Origin: Paenarthrobacter histidinolovorans
GTDB lineage: Bacteria; Actinomycetota; Actinomycetes; Actinomycetales; Micrococcaceae
Length of the DNA stretch: 64,000 bases
Assembly: GCF_014647595.1 (NCBI RefSeq)
Contig: NZ_BMPM01000001.1
Coordinates: 310,001-374,000, forward strand
Direction of reading: 5' to 3'
The notes under the pieces were generated by a model. That model saw nothing but the letters and a program-made list of their open reading frames with translations. It was not told where the DNA came from and did not search any database. A program made the position numbers and the translations under genes. This document shows positions 1-7,842 of the stretch, one piece after another; positions within the stretch are counted from its first letter, which is position 1, and the number at the start of each line of letters is the position of its first letter.

Positions 1-2
1 AG

Positions 3-719
3 GAAAGCTATGGATTTCCCGCGTCACAGATCACAGTCCTGAGGGATGACAAAGCAACCAAGAAGATGGTCCTGGCCGAAGTCAACAAGCTGGTGGACGC
101 AGCGGCAGAGGGCACGGTCCAGCAGATCGTGTTCACCTTCTCCAGCCATGGCACACAGATTCCCGACACAGGCGGCGACGAAGACGACAGCCTCGATGAA
201 GCTTTTGCCTGCCATGACATCAACGATTCCGGTGACTCCTGGGATCCCGGCACGGTCATTTCAGACGACGAACTGGCTGCCGTGTTCGGCCGCCTTCCTG
301 ATGGCGTCCTCATGGATGTGCTGCTTGATACCTGCCACAGTGGTACCGGACTGAAGTCACTGGACCTGATTCCCGGCCGGCGGCCGCGCTTCCTGCCGGG
401 GCCAACGCCCCGGGCCGTCATGGCGAACGAGGACCTGGAGACCCGGACCCTGCGCGACATCGTCAAGACCGCCAAGCTGTCCACACCGGTCCTCATGGCG
501 GCCTGCAGATCCGACCAAACCGCCGCGGATGCCCTGATGGAAGGCCGGTACAACGGCGCGTTCACGTACAACCTGGTCAAATGCCTGCGCAGCGACGGAA
601 GCTTGGGGCGGGCTGACCTCCTCAAGGAAGTAAGCAAGGGATTGAAGGCCGGCGGCTTCGACCAGGTGGCGCAGCTTGAGGCCTCAAGGACTGCACGCAA
701 GGCAGCCTGGGGAGCCTGA
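3..719 (+). CDS. Caspase-like (metacaspase, peptidase C14) protein, 5' end outside window
   Basis: Seen: the frame is open to the left edge, so the N-terminus is missing; 238 codons remain. The His motif SSHGTQ is followed by an acidic stretch (DTGGDEDDSLDEAF), as in metacaspases, where it helps bind calcium. About 65 residues later LLDTCHSGTG carries the catalytic Cys. Known: metacaspases are cysteine peptidases cleaving after Arg or Lys. The remaining C-terminal part contains CRSDQTAADA and a region resembling the family's p10-like end. No membrane segment or extra domain is visible in the part present. It converges on the zinc-peptidase gene with a 52-bp gap. The role in this organism is unknown; substrate and any upstream partner cannot be judged here. 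Confidence 0.85.
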   Translation, partial: ESYGFPASQITVLRDDKATKKMVLAEVNKLVDAAAEGTVQQIVFTFSSHGTQIPDTGGDEDDSLDEAFACHDINDSGDSWDPGTVISDDELAAVFGRLPDGVLMDVLLDTCHSGTGLKSLDLIPGRRPRFLPGPTPRAVMANEDLETRTLRDIVKTAKLSTPVLMAACRSDQTAADALMEGRYNGAFTYNLVKCLRSDGSLGRADLLKEVSKGLKAGGFDQVAQLEASRTARKAAWGA

Positions 720-771
720 ACGCCGTTCCCAGGCTGGCGGGCAGCGGGCCCGCGTGGTTTCGTTTGCGGTG

Positions 772-2403
772 CTAGTCTCCGGTTCCGTGGAATTTGTTCC
801 GTACCCCGGATGAGGCCGCCTGTTCGGCTTCGTGATGCTGGTCGGAACCGAACAGCTGGCCCTGCCGCTCCCTGTCCATGACAGGCTTGAGTGCGGCGTA
901 TACCAGGCGGCCACCGGCGTCGAACCTCAACAGTCCTCCTCCGCGAACGTCGATGAAGTCCCGCCCGGTCTTCACGCCAAGGCGCACATAGGCTTCCTTC
1001 CGGCTCATCCTGACCGTCTGGATGAAGGAGGCTCCGATCTCGGAAATGATGAAGCCATCGGGCGAAACGCGCTCGGAAGTCCGGACCCGGGTGGAGCTCA
1101 AGGGGGTACGCCGCTCGAGGCGGGCCGCTTCCAGGAGCCGCGGGTTCTCCCACACGAAGCGCTGCACTTCCTGGGGATCTGATCCCAGCGCCGAAAGGCG
1201 GATCGGGTAACGGAGTCCGCTGTAGTTCTCCACTCCGCTGATGTTGTTCAGCGAGACCCGGCGGAGGCCGATCGCGGAAAACTCGGCCTGCAGCGCTTCC
1301 CGGTATCCATGGGCGTCGTCAGGAACCATGTCCAGGTCTGCGGCAATGATTCCGCGCAGGAGGTCGCGCCAGGAAACATCCACCGGTGGCATGTAGGACA
1401 GGCCCCGGATCACCATGCGAAGGATCCTGGTCGCAACAATCGAACCGGATTCGGCCTTCTGCTGGAGGCTGTGGAACCCGCCATAGCGGGCGTTCCTCTC
1501 GGCCCACAACCGCTGGACTGCCCTAAGCACCGCACCCACCACAACAGCACCGCGCGCATGGGGTTCGGGGAGCCGTTGCCACCCCTCGGGCGCGGCCCCG
1601 ACGAACGGCTCGCGCAGCGGCCCACGGGCAAAGAGATCCCGCGCGAAGTCAAAAAGGGAACGCATCAGGACTTCGTCGTCAACCTGCTGCCCCGCTTCGA
1701 AACCACCTGCTGCGGCTTCGAGCTGCCGGTACACAACCTCCTTGGAGGAGAACACGGAGAGGATGGCCACGATGTCGGCCAGCGCCTCGTGCATGGCCAG
1801 TTGTTCCATGGTGGCCATCTGGTCCGCCCACGCTGGCCTGAACCCGTCAAGGATCGCATGCGTCACTTCGTGGGCAACTATGTCGCGGTACAGGGCAGTA
1901 GGGACCTTGTATCCCATCCGGTCCACGGAACCGAAACGAATGATGTTGGTTCCCCGCTCGTAACCGGTGTCCGTGGCGGTCACCAGGTCGCGGGCTTTGA
2001 GCACCACACGCCCTTCGGGATTCCACGGCATGCGCCTGCCCAGGGTGGATTCGAAGATTTCCAGCGTGCTCATGGCGACACCGTAGACGTGCTGGGCAAG
2101 AAAGCGGGTGTCATCCAGGAGCTCGCGCAGGCCGGCCGGCGGTGGTTCGGAAATCAACCGCCACGGATCTCCCGGCTGCGTCAGGCTGACCGGGGAGACA
2201 GTGGTCCCCCGCCACTTCCGGATATGGATGGCGTAACGGTGGCCGGTGGGACCTCTCCGCAACCGTTCAACCGGTATGCGTACCTGTGCCGTCAGTGGCG
2301 GCCCCCCGGCGGGGGCTATCGGCCCCTCAGCAAGGATGGTCAAGGAAACCATCTGCCCGGCTTTGATGTCCCCCGGGCTCTTCTTTGGAAATGCCACAGT
2401 CAT
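772..2403 (-). CDS. Putative zinc metallopeptidase (gluzincin-like HEXXH protein)
   Basis: About 543 residues. The middle of the protein has AHEVTH, an HEXXH zinc motif, and about 24 residues on MHEALAD, which matches the E-A-x-(S/A)-D glutamate ligand motif of M4-like gluzincins. No signal peptide or membrane segment is visible, so it looks cytoplasmic. The N-terminal 150 residues and the C-terminal 150 residues resemble nothing I recognise. ATG at 2403 is chosen because GGGA lies 5 bases upstream; a TTG at 2427 would add 8 residues. It follows mnmA on the same strand (84-bp gap) and converges on the caspase-like gene. The peptidase assignment rests on the motif alone. Confidence 0.65.
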   Translation of the reverse strand: MTVAFPKKSPGDIKAGQMVSLTILAEGPIAPAGGPPLTAQVRIPVERLRRGPTGHRYAIHIRKWRGTTVSPVSLTQPGDPWRLISEPPPAGLRELLDDTRFLAQHVYGVAMSTLEIFESTLGRRMPWNPEGRVVLKARDLVTATDTGYERGTNIIRFGSVDRMGYKVPTALYRDIVAHEVTHAILDGFRPAWADQMATMEQLAMHEALADIVAILSVFSSKEVVYRQLEAAAGGFEAGQQVDDEVLMRSLFDFARDLFARGPLREPFVGAAPEGWQRLPEPHARGAVVVGAVLRAVQRLWAERNARYGGFHSLQQKAESGSIVATRILRMVIRGLSYMPPVDVSWRDLLRGIIAADLDMVPDDAHGYREALQAEFSAIGLRRVSLNNISGVENYSGLRYPIRLSALGSDPQEVQRFVWENPRLLEAARLERRTPLSSTRVRTSERVSPDGFIISEIGASFIQTVRMSRKEAYVRLGVKTGRDFIDVRGGGLLRFDAGGRLVYAALKPVMDRERQGQLFGSDQHHEAEQAASSGVRNKFHGTGD

Positions 2404-2487
2404 CGCCGTCCCGAATGCGGACCCCAAACACCGCAGCGGAAACGCTGCTTAGCCCAGTATGGTGGCGGGGCATTCCGGAGGCAATGG

Positions 2488-3630
2488 CTACTGGAGGGCT
2501 ACCCGCTGAAGGGAGCGGGCGGCGTCGATGGTTGCCTGTCCCAGGACTCTGCTGCCCTGGTAGAGAACCACGGTCTGGCCGGGGGCCACACCACGCAGGG
2601 GATCGGTCAAGGTAACCACAAGCTCTGCCCGTTCCACACCGGACTCATCCTCAACGGCTTCCACCCGCGCTACTGCGGGGACGGGATCTCCGTGGGCACG
2701 GACCTGGGCGTGGCATTCGAATGCAACGCCAGTGGCAACCTCAGGGATGGGCAGGCCGGCCCAGGAAACCTTGATGCCGCGGATCTCGTCGATCGCCAGC
2801 AGGGCTTCGGGGCCTACAACTACCTTGTTTTCCTTGGGGCGGATCTCCAGGACGAACCTCGGCTTGCCGTCAGCGGCGGGAGTGCCCAGCTTCAGTCCGC
2901 GCCGCTGTCCGACAGTGAAGGCGTTGGCACCCGGGTGTTCGCCCACCTTGGCGCCGGTTTCATCAACGATGTCACCGGTTGTCATCTCGATCTTTTCAGC
3001 CAACCAGCCACGGGTGTCGCCGTCGGAAATGAAGCAGATGTCGTGGCTGTCCGGCTTGTTGGCCACGGACAGGCCGCGCCGCTCAGCTTCGGCACGAACC
3101 TCGGCCTTGGATGGCGTGTCCGCCAGCGGAAACATGGAGTGCTTGAGCTGCTCATGGGTCAGGACGCCAAGGACGTAGCTCTGGTCCTTTGCCCAGTCGG
3201 CGGCGCGGTGGAGTTCGCGGTTGCCGTCGGCGTCTTCGATCACCTTGGCGTAGTGACCGGTGCAAACAGCATCGAAACCAAGGGCGATCGCCTTCTCCAG
3301 CAATGCCGCGAACTTGATGCGCTCGTTGCAGCGCATGCACGGGTTGGGCGTCCGGCCGGCGGCGTATTCGTCGATGAAGTCCTGGACGACGTCTTCCTTG
3401 AACCGCTCGGAGAAGTCCCACACGTAGTAAGGAATCCCCAGGACATCGCAGGCCCGCCAGGCATCACGGGAGTCCTCAATGGTGCAGCAGCCCCGGCTGC
3501 CGGTGCGCAGGGTCCCCGGCATGCGGGACAACGCGAGGTGGACCCCCACGACGTCGTGCCCGGCCTCAACGGCTCGGGCGGCGGCCACGGCGGAGTCCAC
3601 TCCGCCGCTCATTGCTGCAAGTACTCGCAT
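2488..3630 (-). CDS. mnmA: tRNA-specific 2-thiouridylase MnmA
   Basis: Transfers sulfur to uridine 34 of tRNA-Lys, -Glu and -Gln, using ATP and a persulfide delivered from a cysteine desulfurase. The start at ATG 3630 gives [19 protein letters not shown], with the PP-loop SGGVDS at residues 8-13. Also visible are NPCMRC (catalytic Cys), GHYAK, and DICFISDGD (second catalytic Cys). Length 380 residues fits the family. The longer open frame upstream lacks homology. The gene is divergent from the FAD oxidoreductase; a desulfurase gene lies 1.4 kb away on the same strand. A hairpin (3666-3681) sits in its leader. Confidence 0.95.
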   Translation of the reverse strand: MRVLAAMSGGVDSAVAAARAVEAGHDVVGVHLALSRMPGTLRTGSRGCCTIEDSRDAWRACDVLGIPYYVWDFSERFKEDVVQDFIDEYAAGRTPNPCMRCNERIKFAALLEKAIALGFDAVCTGHYAKVIEDADGNRELHRAADWAKDQSYVLGVLTHEQLKHSMFPLADTPSKAEVRAEAERRGLSVANKPDSHDICFISDGDTRGWLAEKIEMTTGDIVDETGAKVGEHPGANAFTVGQRRGLKLGTPAADGKPRFVLEIRPKENKVVVGPEALLAIDEIRGIKVSWAGLPIPEVATGVAFECHAQVRAHGDPVPAVARVEAVEDESGVERAELVVTLTDPLRGVAPGQTVVLYQGSRVLGQATIDAARSLQRVALQ

Positions 3631-3730
3631 GCTGGCTTTCTGGATCAAGGGATGTGGCGGCCTCTCGGCTCGTGAGAGCCGTGGACGCCCATCCATTCTA
3701 TGGGCGATACCACGTCAGAGGTAAATCCTC

Positions 3731-3759
3731 TTGACGGACCCACCGTGGGCTTCTAAAGT
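3731..3759 (+). promoter_or_regulatory. Candidate sigma-70-type promoter of the FAD oxidoreductase
   Basis: TTGACG at 3731-3736, a 17-bp spacer, then TAAAGT at 3754-3759, with the start codon 30 bp downstream. The -10 box overlaps the left arm of the inverted repeat at 3751-3779, so a protein bound there would block polymerase. The spacer also contains a short palindrome, CCCAC-C-GTGGG (3739-3749). Confidence 0.55.
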
Positions 3760-3779
3760 CAAGATTACTGGTTTTAGAA
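3751..3779. promoter_or_regulatory. Inverted repeat TTCTAAA-N15-TTTAGAA, candidate operator
   Basis: Perfect 7-bp arms (3751-3757 and 3773-3779) separated by 15 bp, lying over the -10 box of the FAD oxidoreductase promoter. The core CTAAA-N15-TTTAG, plus an internal CAAG two bases after the left arm, recurs upstream of the SufR-like regulator at 6992-7016. Inference: both are sites for that regulator. Confidence 0.55.
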
Positions 3780-3789
3780 TCGAGCTGAC

Positions 3790-5025
3790 ATGGCAGAAGA
3801 AGCGATAGTCATAGCCGGTGGCGGACTGGCAGGCGCCACCGCCGCCAGAACCCTGAGGACCGAGGGCTACGCCGGCGCAGTCACCCTTCTGGCGGCCGAG
3901 GCGCGGACCCCTTACATCCGGCCTCCCCTTTCCAAGGAGTTTCTCCTGGGGAAGGCAGATGAAGCATCCGTGGAGGTGGTGCCGGCCGATTGGTACCACG
4001 AGAACGACGTCGAACTCCTCCTTGGCACTCCGGCCACGCGACTGGATCCCGGCGGCCACACGGTTGCACTGGCCGACGGCCGGAGGCTGCCGTACAGCAA
4101 ACTGCTGATCGCCACAGGAGCGCGGCCCCGCAGAATCCCGCTCCCCGGAGCCGATCTTGACGGCGTCATGACCTTCCGGACCTTCGAGGACAGCCTGCAG
4201 CTCAGAGCTGGCCTGGCAGGCGGGGGACGCAAGGTAGTCATGGTCGGATCCGGATGGATCGGTATGGAACTGGCGGCCGCTGCGTGCACTTACGGAAACG
4301 AGGTGACCCTGCTCGGCCTCGAGGACATCCCGCTGAGCGCGGCCATTGGACCCGAGCTGGGCACGTTCTTCCGTCAGCTGCACGAAGACCAGGGTGTCAG
4401 CTTCCGTCTCCCTGCGAGCGCGGCCTCCATCGAAGGACGGAGTGGGCGGGCAACAGCGGTCCTGACCGATTCCGGCGAAACGTTACCCGCCGACGTCGTC
4501 ATCATCGCAGTGGGCGTCGCTCCGGACACGGCGCTGGCGGAGACCGCCGGGCTGGCCCTGCGCAATGGAATCCTGGTTGATGCCGGTTTGAACACCAGCG
4601 CCCCGGATGTCCTGGCGGCAGGGGACGCAGCCAACGCGTTCCACCCCTTCACCGGCGGGCATCAGCGCAGCGAGCACTGGGCCAACGCGCTCAATGGCGG
4701 CAAAGTCGCCGCAAAGTCCATGATGGGGCAGGACGCAGTACTGGATGCGGTGCCGTACTTCTATACTGACCAGTTCACCGTGGGCATGGAGTACTCCGGC
4801 TACCCGTCGCTGGCCGCGGGCATGGAACCGGTGATCCGTGGCTCAATGGAGGACGGCAGCTTCATCGCCTTCTGGCTGAGTCAGGAGAGGGTGGTTGCCG
4901 GCATGAGCGTCAACCAGCGGCGTGTCCAGAAACCCATCAAGGCGCTGATCTCCCAACGGGTGGCAGTGGATGTCCGCCAGCTCACCGACCCGGACGTATC
5001 CCTCGAAGAACTGCTGCCTGGATAG
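3790..5025 (+). CDS. NAD(P)/FAD-dependent oxidoreductase (ferredoxin reductase type)
   Basis: 411 residues of the pyridine nucleotide-disulfide oxidoreductase class II fold. The N-terminal FAD motif GGGLAGATAARTL is at residues 9-21. A second Rossmann motif, GSGWIGMELAAAA, for NAD(P)H is near 153. The FAD-contact motif LAAGDAAN is near 277, and EHWANA follows. The C-terminal domain resembles ferredoxin or rubredoxin reductases such as RubB, CamA and BphA4. No ferredoxin gene is adjacent, so the electron acceptor is unknown. It lies between mnmA and a cysteine desulfurase, both on the other strand, with its own promoter and candidate operator. That context suggests a redox role in sulfur or Fe-S metabolism, but this is inference. 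Confidence 0.88.
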   Translation: MAEEAIVIAGGGLAGATAARTLRTEGYAGAVTLLAAEARTPYIRPPLSKEFLLGKADEASVEVVPADWYHENDVELLLGTPATRLDPGGHTVALADGRRLPYSKLLIATGARPRRIPLPGADLDGVMTFRTFEDSLQLRAGLAGGGRKVVMVGSGWIGMELAAAACTYGNEVTLLGLEDIPLSAAIGPELGTFFRQLHEDQGVSFRLPASAASIEGRSGRATAVLTDSGETLPADVVIIAVGVAPDTALAETAGLALRNGILVDAGLNTSAPDVLAAGDAANAFHPFTGGHQRSEHWANALNGGKVAAKSMMGQDAVLDAVPYFYTDQFTVGMEYSGYPSLAAGMEPVIRGSMEDGSFIAFWLSQERVVAGMSVNQRRVQKPIKALISQRVAVDVRQLTDPDVSLEELLPG

Positions 5026-5043
5026 GCCTGCAATCGTGGTGGC

Positions 5044-6267
5044 TTAGGCCACACCCCGCCGGGCAACGGTAGCCGCAGTCTGGATGGAGGACTCATGACC
5101 GGCCATGCCTGCTTGCCGCGCCCTGGCGCAAGCTTCCGGAAGTGCCTTCAGGAGGGCCTCGACATCAGCTTCGGTGGATGTGTGTCCCAGGGTGAAGCGC
5201 TGGGCGCCACGGGCAGTATCCTCATCGAGTCCCATCGCCAGCAGGACATGCGAGGGCCGCGGCACACCGGCGGTGCACGCCGAACCCGTTGAGGACTCAA
5301 CACCAGCGAGGTCCAGCAGAAAAAGCAGTGAGTCGCCTTCACAACCGGGGAAGGTGAAGTGGGCATTGCCGGGAAGCCGGCCTTCACCCGCGGCGCCTCG
5401 GAGCACCGCGTCGGGAACCGCTTCGAGGACTCCCCGGATGAGGTGGTCGCGCAACGCCGCCAGCCGTTCCCGCTCCTCCGGCAGCTTCGCGGTGACCGCT
5501 TCTGCTGCCGCGGCGAAAGCGGCGACGGCGGGGGTATCCAATGTGCCGGAGCGGACGTCCCGTTCCTGGCCTCCCCCGTGCTGGACGGGAGTCAGCTTCA
5601 CGGACCTGCCAAGGAACAGCGCACCAACACCCACGGGACCGCCCAGCTTATGTCCCGACACGGACATGGCAGACAAACCCGAGGCCCTGAAATCGACCGG
5701 GACTGATCCGAAGGCCTGCACAGCATCCGAGTGGACGGGAATGCCATGCGGCGAGGCGAGCTCCACGATCCCGGCTACCGGCTGGATGGTGCCAACCTCG
5801 TTGTTGGCCCACATCACCGTTACCAGGGCAATGGATTCGGGATCCCGGCTGATCTCCTTCCGGACAGCATCCAGCCGGACCGCACCTTCGCTGTCCACGG
5901 GAAGCCATGTGACGTCCGCCCCTTCATGGCGCTCAAGCCACTCGACGGTGTCCATGACCGCGTGATGTTCGACGGCGGAACAGAGGATGCGGGTCCGGCG
6001 GGGGTCTTCGTCGCGGCGGGCCCAGTAGAGGCCCTTGACTGCGAGGTTGTCCGCTTCTGTCCCACCGGATGTGAAGATGACTTCCGATGGATGGGCGCCT
6101 GCCGCGGCGGCGAGGGTTTCGCGGGCGTCCTCTACGGCGCGCCGTGCCCTGCGTCCGGCACCGTGGAGGGAGGACGGGTTTCCCGTCTTCGCCAACTCAC
6201 GTGTCATCACGGTCAGCGCTTCCGCCGAAAGGGGCGTGGTGGCGGCGTGGTCAAGGTATACAGGCAC
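5044..6267 (-). CDS. Cysteine desulfurase (NifS/IscS-like, PLP-dependent)
   Basis: 407 residues, class V aminotransferase fold. It begins MPVYLDHAATTPL as in NifS/IscS. EHHAV, NNEVG and HSDAVQAFG line the PLP pocket. The PLP lysine is in SVSGHKLGGP. The active-site Cys loop is STGSACTAG. The reaction converts L-cysteine to alanine plus an enzyme persulfide. The start lies 25 bp after the stop of the SufR-like regulator, so the two are probably one operon. MnmA, a known persulfide user, lies downstream across the oxidoreductase gene. No scaffold (IscU or SufU) is present, so tRNA thiolation is the best-supported use. Confidence 0.92.
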   Translation of the reverse strand: MPVYLDHAATTPLSAEALTVMTRELAKTGNPSSLHGAGRRARRAVEDARETLAAAAGAHPSEVIFTSGGTEADNLAVKGLYWARRDEDPRRTRILCSAVEHHAVMDTVEWLERHEGADVTWLPVDSEGAVRLDAVRKEISRDPESIALVTVMWANNEVGTIQPVAGIVELASPHGIPVHSDAVQAFGSVPVDFRASGLSAMSVSGHKLGGPVGVGALFLGRSVKLTPVQHGGGQERDVRSGTLDTPAVAAFAAAAEAVTAKLPEERERLAALRDHLIRGVLEAVPDAVLRGAAGEGRLPGNAHFTFPGCEGDSLLFLLDLAGVESSTGSACTAGVPRPSHVLLAMGLDEDTARGAQRFTLGHTSTEADVEALLKALPEACARARQAGMAGHESSIQTAATVARRGVA

Positions 6268-6292
6268 CTTGCCATTCTACCGATGCCGAAGC

Positions 6293-6976
6293 TCAGCGCT
6301 CAGTGTTGTTCCCAGCGGGGGTAACGCGTGCGCAGCAATGCCCATCGCCCGGATCGGGCACTACGGCCCCGGGCGGCAAACCCGATGCGGAAGCCACTCC
6401 CCTAAGGAAGGCGCCATTCATGGCGCACACCACGTCCTCGTGGTCCTGCGACAAGCGATGGAAAGGACAGTTGCGCAGACGGTACCCTCCGGATTCATCC
6501 GGGGACGGCTCATAGCCGAGCTCGCGCAGGGCACCAGGAAAGTCGCCCGGCCTTCCTGAGAGCCTCCCCCGGTCCGCGGCGACCTCACCCAGGACAGCAT
6601 CCACGGGCACGCCTTGGGCCGTGAACCGTGAGATCGCCTCAGCCATAAGATGCCCGGCAAGGTCATAGTGTCGTTCGGGGATGGAGACTGTTACTTCCTG
6701 AAGTTCCGGACTGTAGAGCTTTGCCGGCCGCCCGGAACCGGGTCCCGTTTTATGCGCGGGCTTCCTGAACTGCACACTCAGGAGTCCTTCACGTACCAGC
6801 CTGTCCAGGTGAAAGGATGCCGTGCTCCGCGGAAGGTCCATGGCGGAGGCGGCCTCGTCACGGCCGACCGGCTGCCCGGCGCGCAGGACGTACTCAAAGA
6901 GCCGACGGCGGTGTGAGTCGCCAAGGGTGGCTACGGCCGCGATTCTTCGGGCCCATGGAAGACCGGTTGTACCCAT
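6293..6976 (-). CDS. SufR/ArsR-like winged-helix regulator with conserved Cys cluster
   Basis: About 227 residues. The N-terminal winged helix spans roughly residues 10-85; DEAASAMDLPRSTASFHLDRL is the HTH, and KLYSP ends the wing. The C-terminal domain has cysteines in the pattern C-x13-C-x29-C-C (NCPFH, VVCAMN, GHCCARV). Known: the COG2345/SufR group uses C-terminal cysteines to hold an Fe-S cluster and represses sulfur or Fe-S assembly genes. It is the first gene of a likely operon with the cysteine desulfurase. An inverted repeat shared with the FAD oxidoreductase lies 16 bp upstream, consistent with autoregulation. GTG at 6982 is an alternative start. Cluster binding is inferred from the cysteines only. 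Confidence 0.8.
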   Translation of the reverse strand: MGTTGLPWARRIAAVATLGDSHRRRLFEYVLRAGQPVGRDEAASAMDLPRSTASFHLDRLVREGLLSVQFRKPAHKTGPGSGRPAKLYSPELQEVTVSIPERHYDLAGHLMAEAISRFTAQGVPVDAVLGEVAADRGRLSGRPGDFPGALRELGYEPSPDESGGYRLRNCPFHRLSQDHEDVVCAMNGAFLRGVASASGLPPGAVVPDPGDGHCCARVTPAGNNTER

Positions 6977-6991
6977 GCCCACAGGATAACT

Positions 6992-7016
6992 CTAAAAACA
7001 AGGTCCGTTGCTTTAG
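6992..7016. promoter_or_regulatory. Second copy of the CTAAA-N15-TTTAG candidate operator
   Basis: CTAAA (6992-6996), 15 bp, TTTAG (7012-7016), just upstream of the SufR-like regulator. It has the same arms, same spacing and same internal CAAG (6999-7002) as the site at 3753-3777. The interior also holds an imperfect AAGCAA/TTGTTT repeat when read on the minus strand. Confidence 0.55.
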
Positions 7017-7073
7017 TCCTGGCGCTCATTGCCAGACCCCGAACCGCGGGAAATACGTGCCGCCGCCGTCCCG

Positions 7074-7748
7074 CTACGACGGTGGAACCACCGCCAGCTT
7101 CGCTTCGACCTCAGCCCGTGCCTTGGCCAGGGAGGCGTCGTCAGGACAGGCCAGGGAGATGTACACCGAGGACGCAGGTGCGCTGAACAGCCTGGCAAGC
7201 ACCACCACCGGTTGGCCGCCCGATGCTGCGGAGGATTCCAACGCCAGGAACTCCACGCTGCGAACCGGCTTATCGGTGTCCTGGCCCCACCTCAATGAGG
7301 CCGGCTTCAGCTTGTCCACGTTAATTCCCGCATCAAGGTAGTGAAAAAGTTCCTTGGTGGAGGCAGCATCGTCACCGGCCACAACCAAAGGGCCCTGGTT
7401 GACGCTGACACGCGCTGCCAGCGTGCACCCGTCCGACTTCTTGAAGCGGGCCTCGCCTTGGAGGCCGGAGTGCACCACGGACCAGCCGGGCACCTCCTCC
7501 AGCTTGCTGGACACTGTCACGGGATCACCGGGAGCCAAAGTACCGCCCGCTGTCAACGGCAGGTCCTTCGCGGCCACAGCCTCGGCATCATGCCCGGGCG
7601 TGATGGTGGGAGTGGCGAGAGTGGATTGCGACGGCGACGGCTTCGGTGCCGAAGGGTCCGGAACGTTCACACTGCAGGAAGCAAGCACGACGCCTACGGT
7701 TCCCAAGGCAACTGACCCCGCCAACCGCCGTCGAACGCTGAACGCCAC
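7074..7748 (-). CDS. Putative lipoprotein of unknown function
   Basis: 224 residues with a GTG start. The N-terminus (VRRRLAGSVALGTVGVVLASC) is a lipoprotein signal with lipobox LASC; the mature Cys is near residue 25. A Pro/Ser/Thr-rich linker follows, then a globular part with two further cysteines (KSDGCTLAAR and SLACPDD) that could form a disulfide. No enzyme motif is visible and I do not recognise the family. It shares its strand with the SufR-like regulator, but the 97-bp gap contains the candidate operator, so the two are probably separate units. Confidence 0.8.
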   Translation of the reverse strand: MAFSVRRRLAGSVALGTVGVVLASCSVNVPDPSAPKPSPSQSTLATPTITPGHDAEAVAAKDLPLTAGGTLAPGDPVTVSSKLEEVPGWSVVHSGLQGEARFKKSDGCTLAARVSVNQGPLVVAGDDAASTKELFHYLDAGINVDKLKPASLRWGQDTDKPVRSVEFLALESSAASGGQPVVVLARLFSAPASSVYISLACPDDASLAKARAEVEAKLAVVPPS

Positions 7749-7842
7749 CTGTTGCTCCCGCCTCTATGCCATGCCGCCTGACTGCGCCCTGCCGCGTCCG
7801 AGTCTAGCCGCCCGCAATCATTCTCCGCCCGGGCGGGGCAAT

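Noticed and set aside
1309..3675. 788-codon open frame on the plus strand opposite the zinc peptidase and mnmA
   Set aside because: It is antisense to two genes with clear motifs; long antisense frames are expected at this GC content. Its translation has no recognisable domain.
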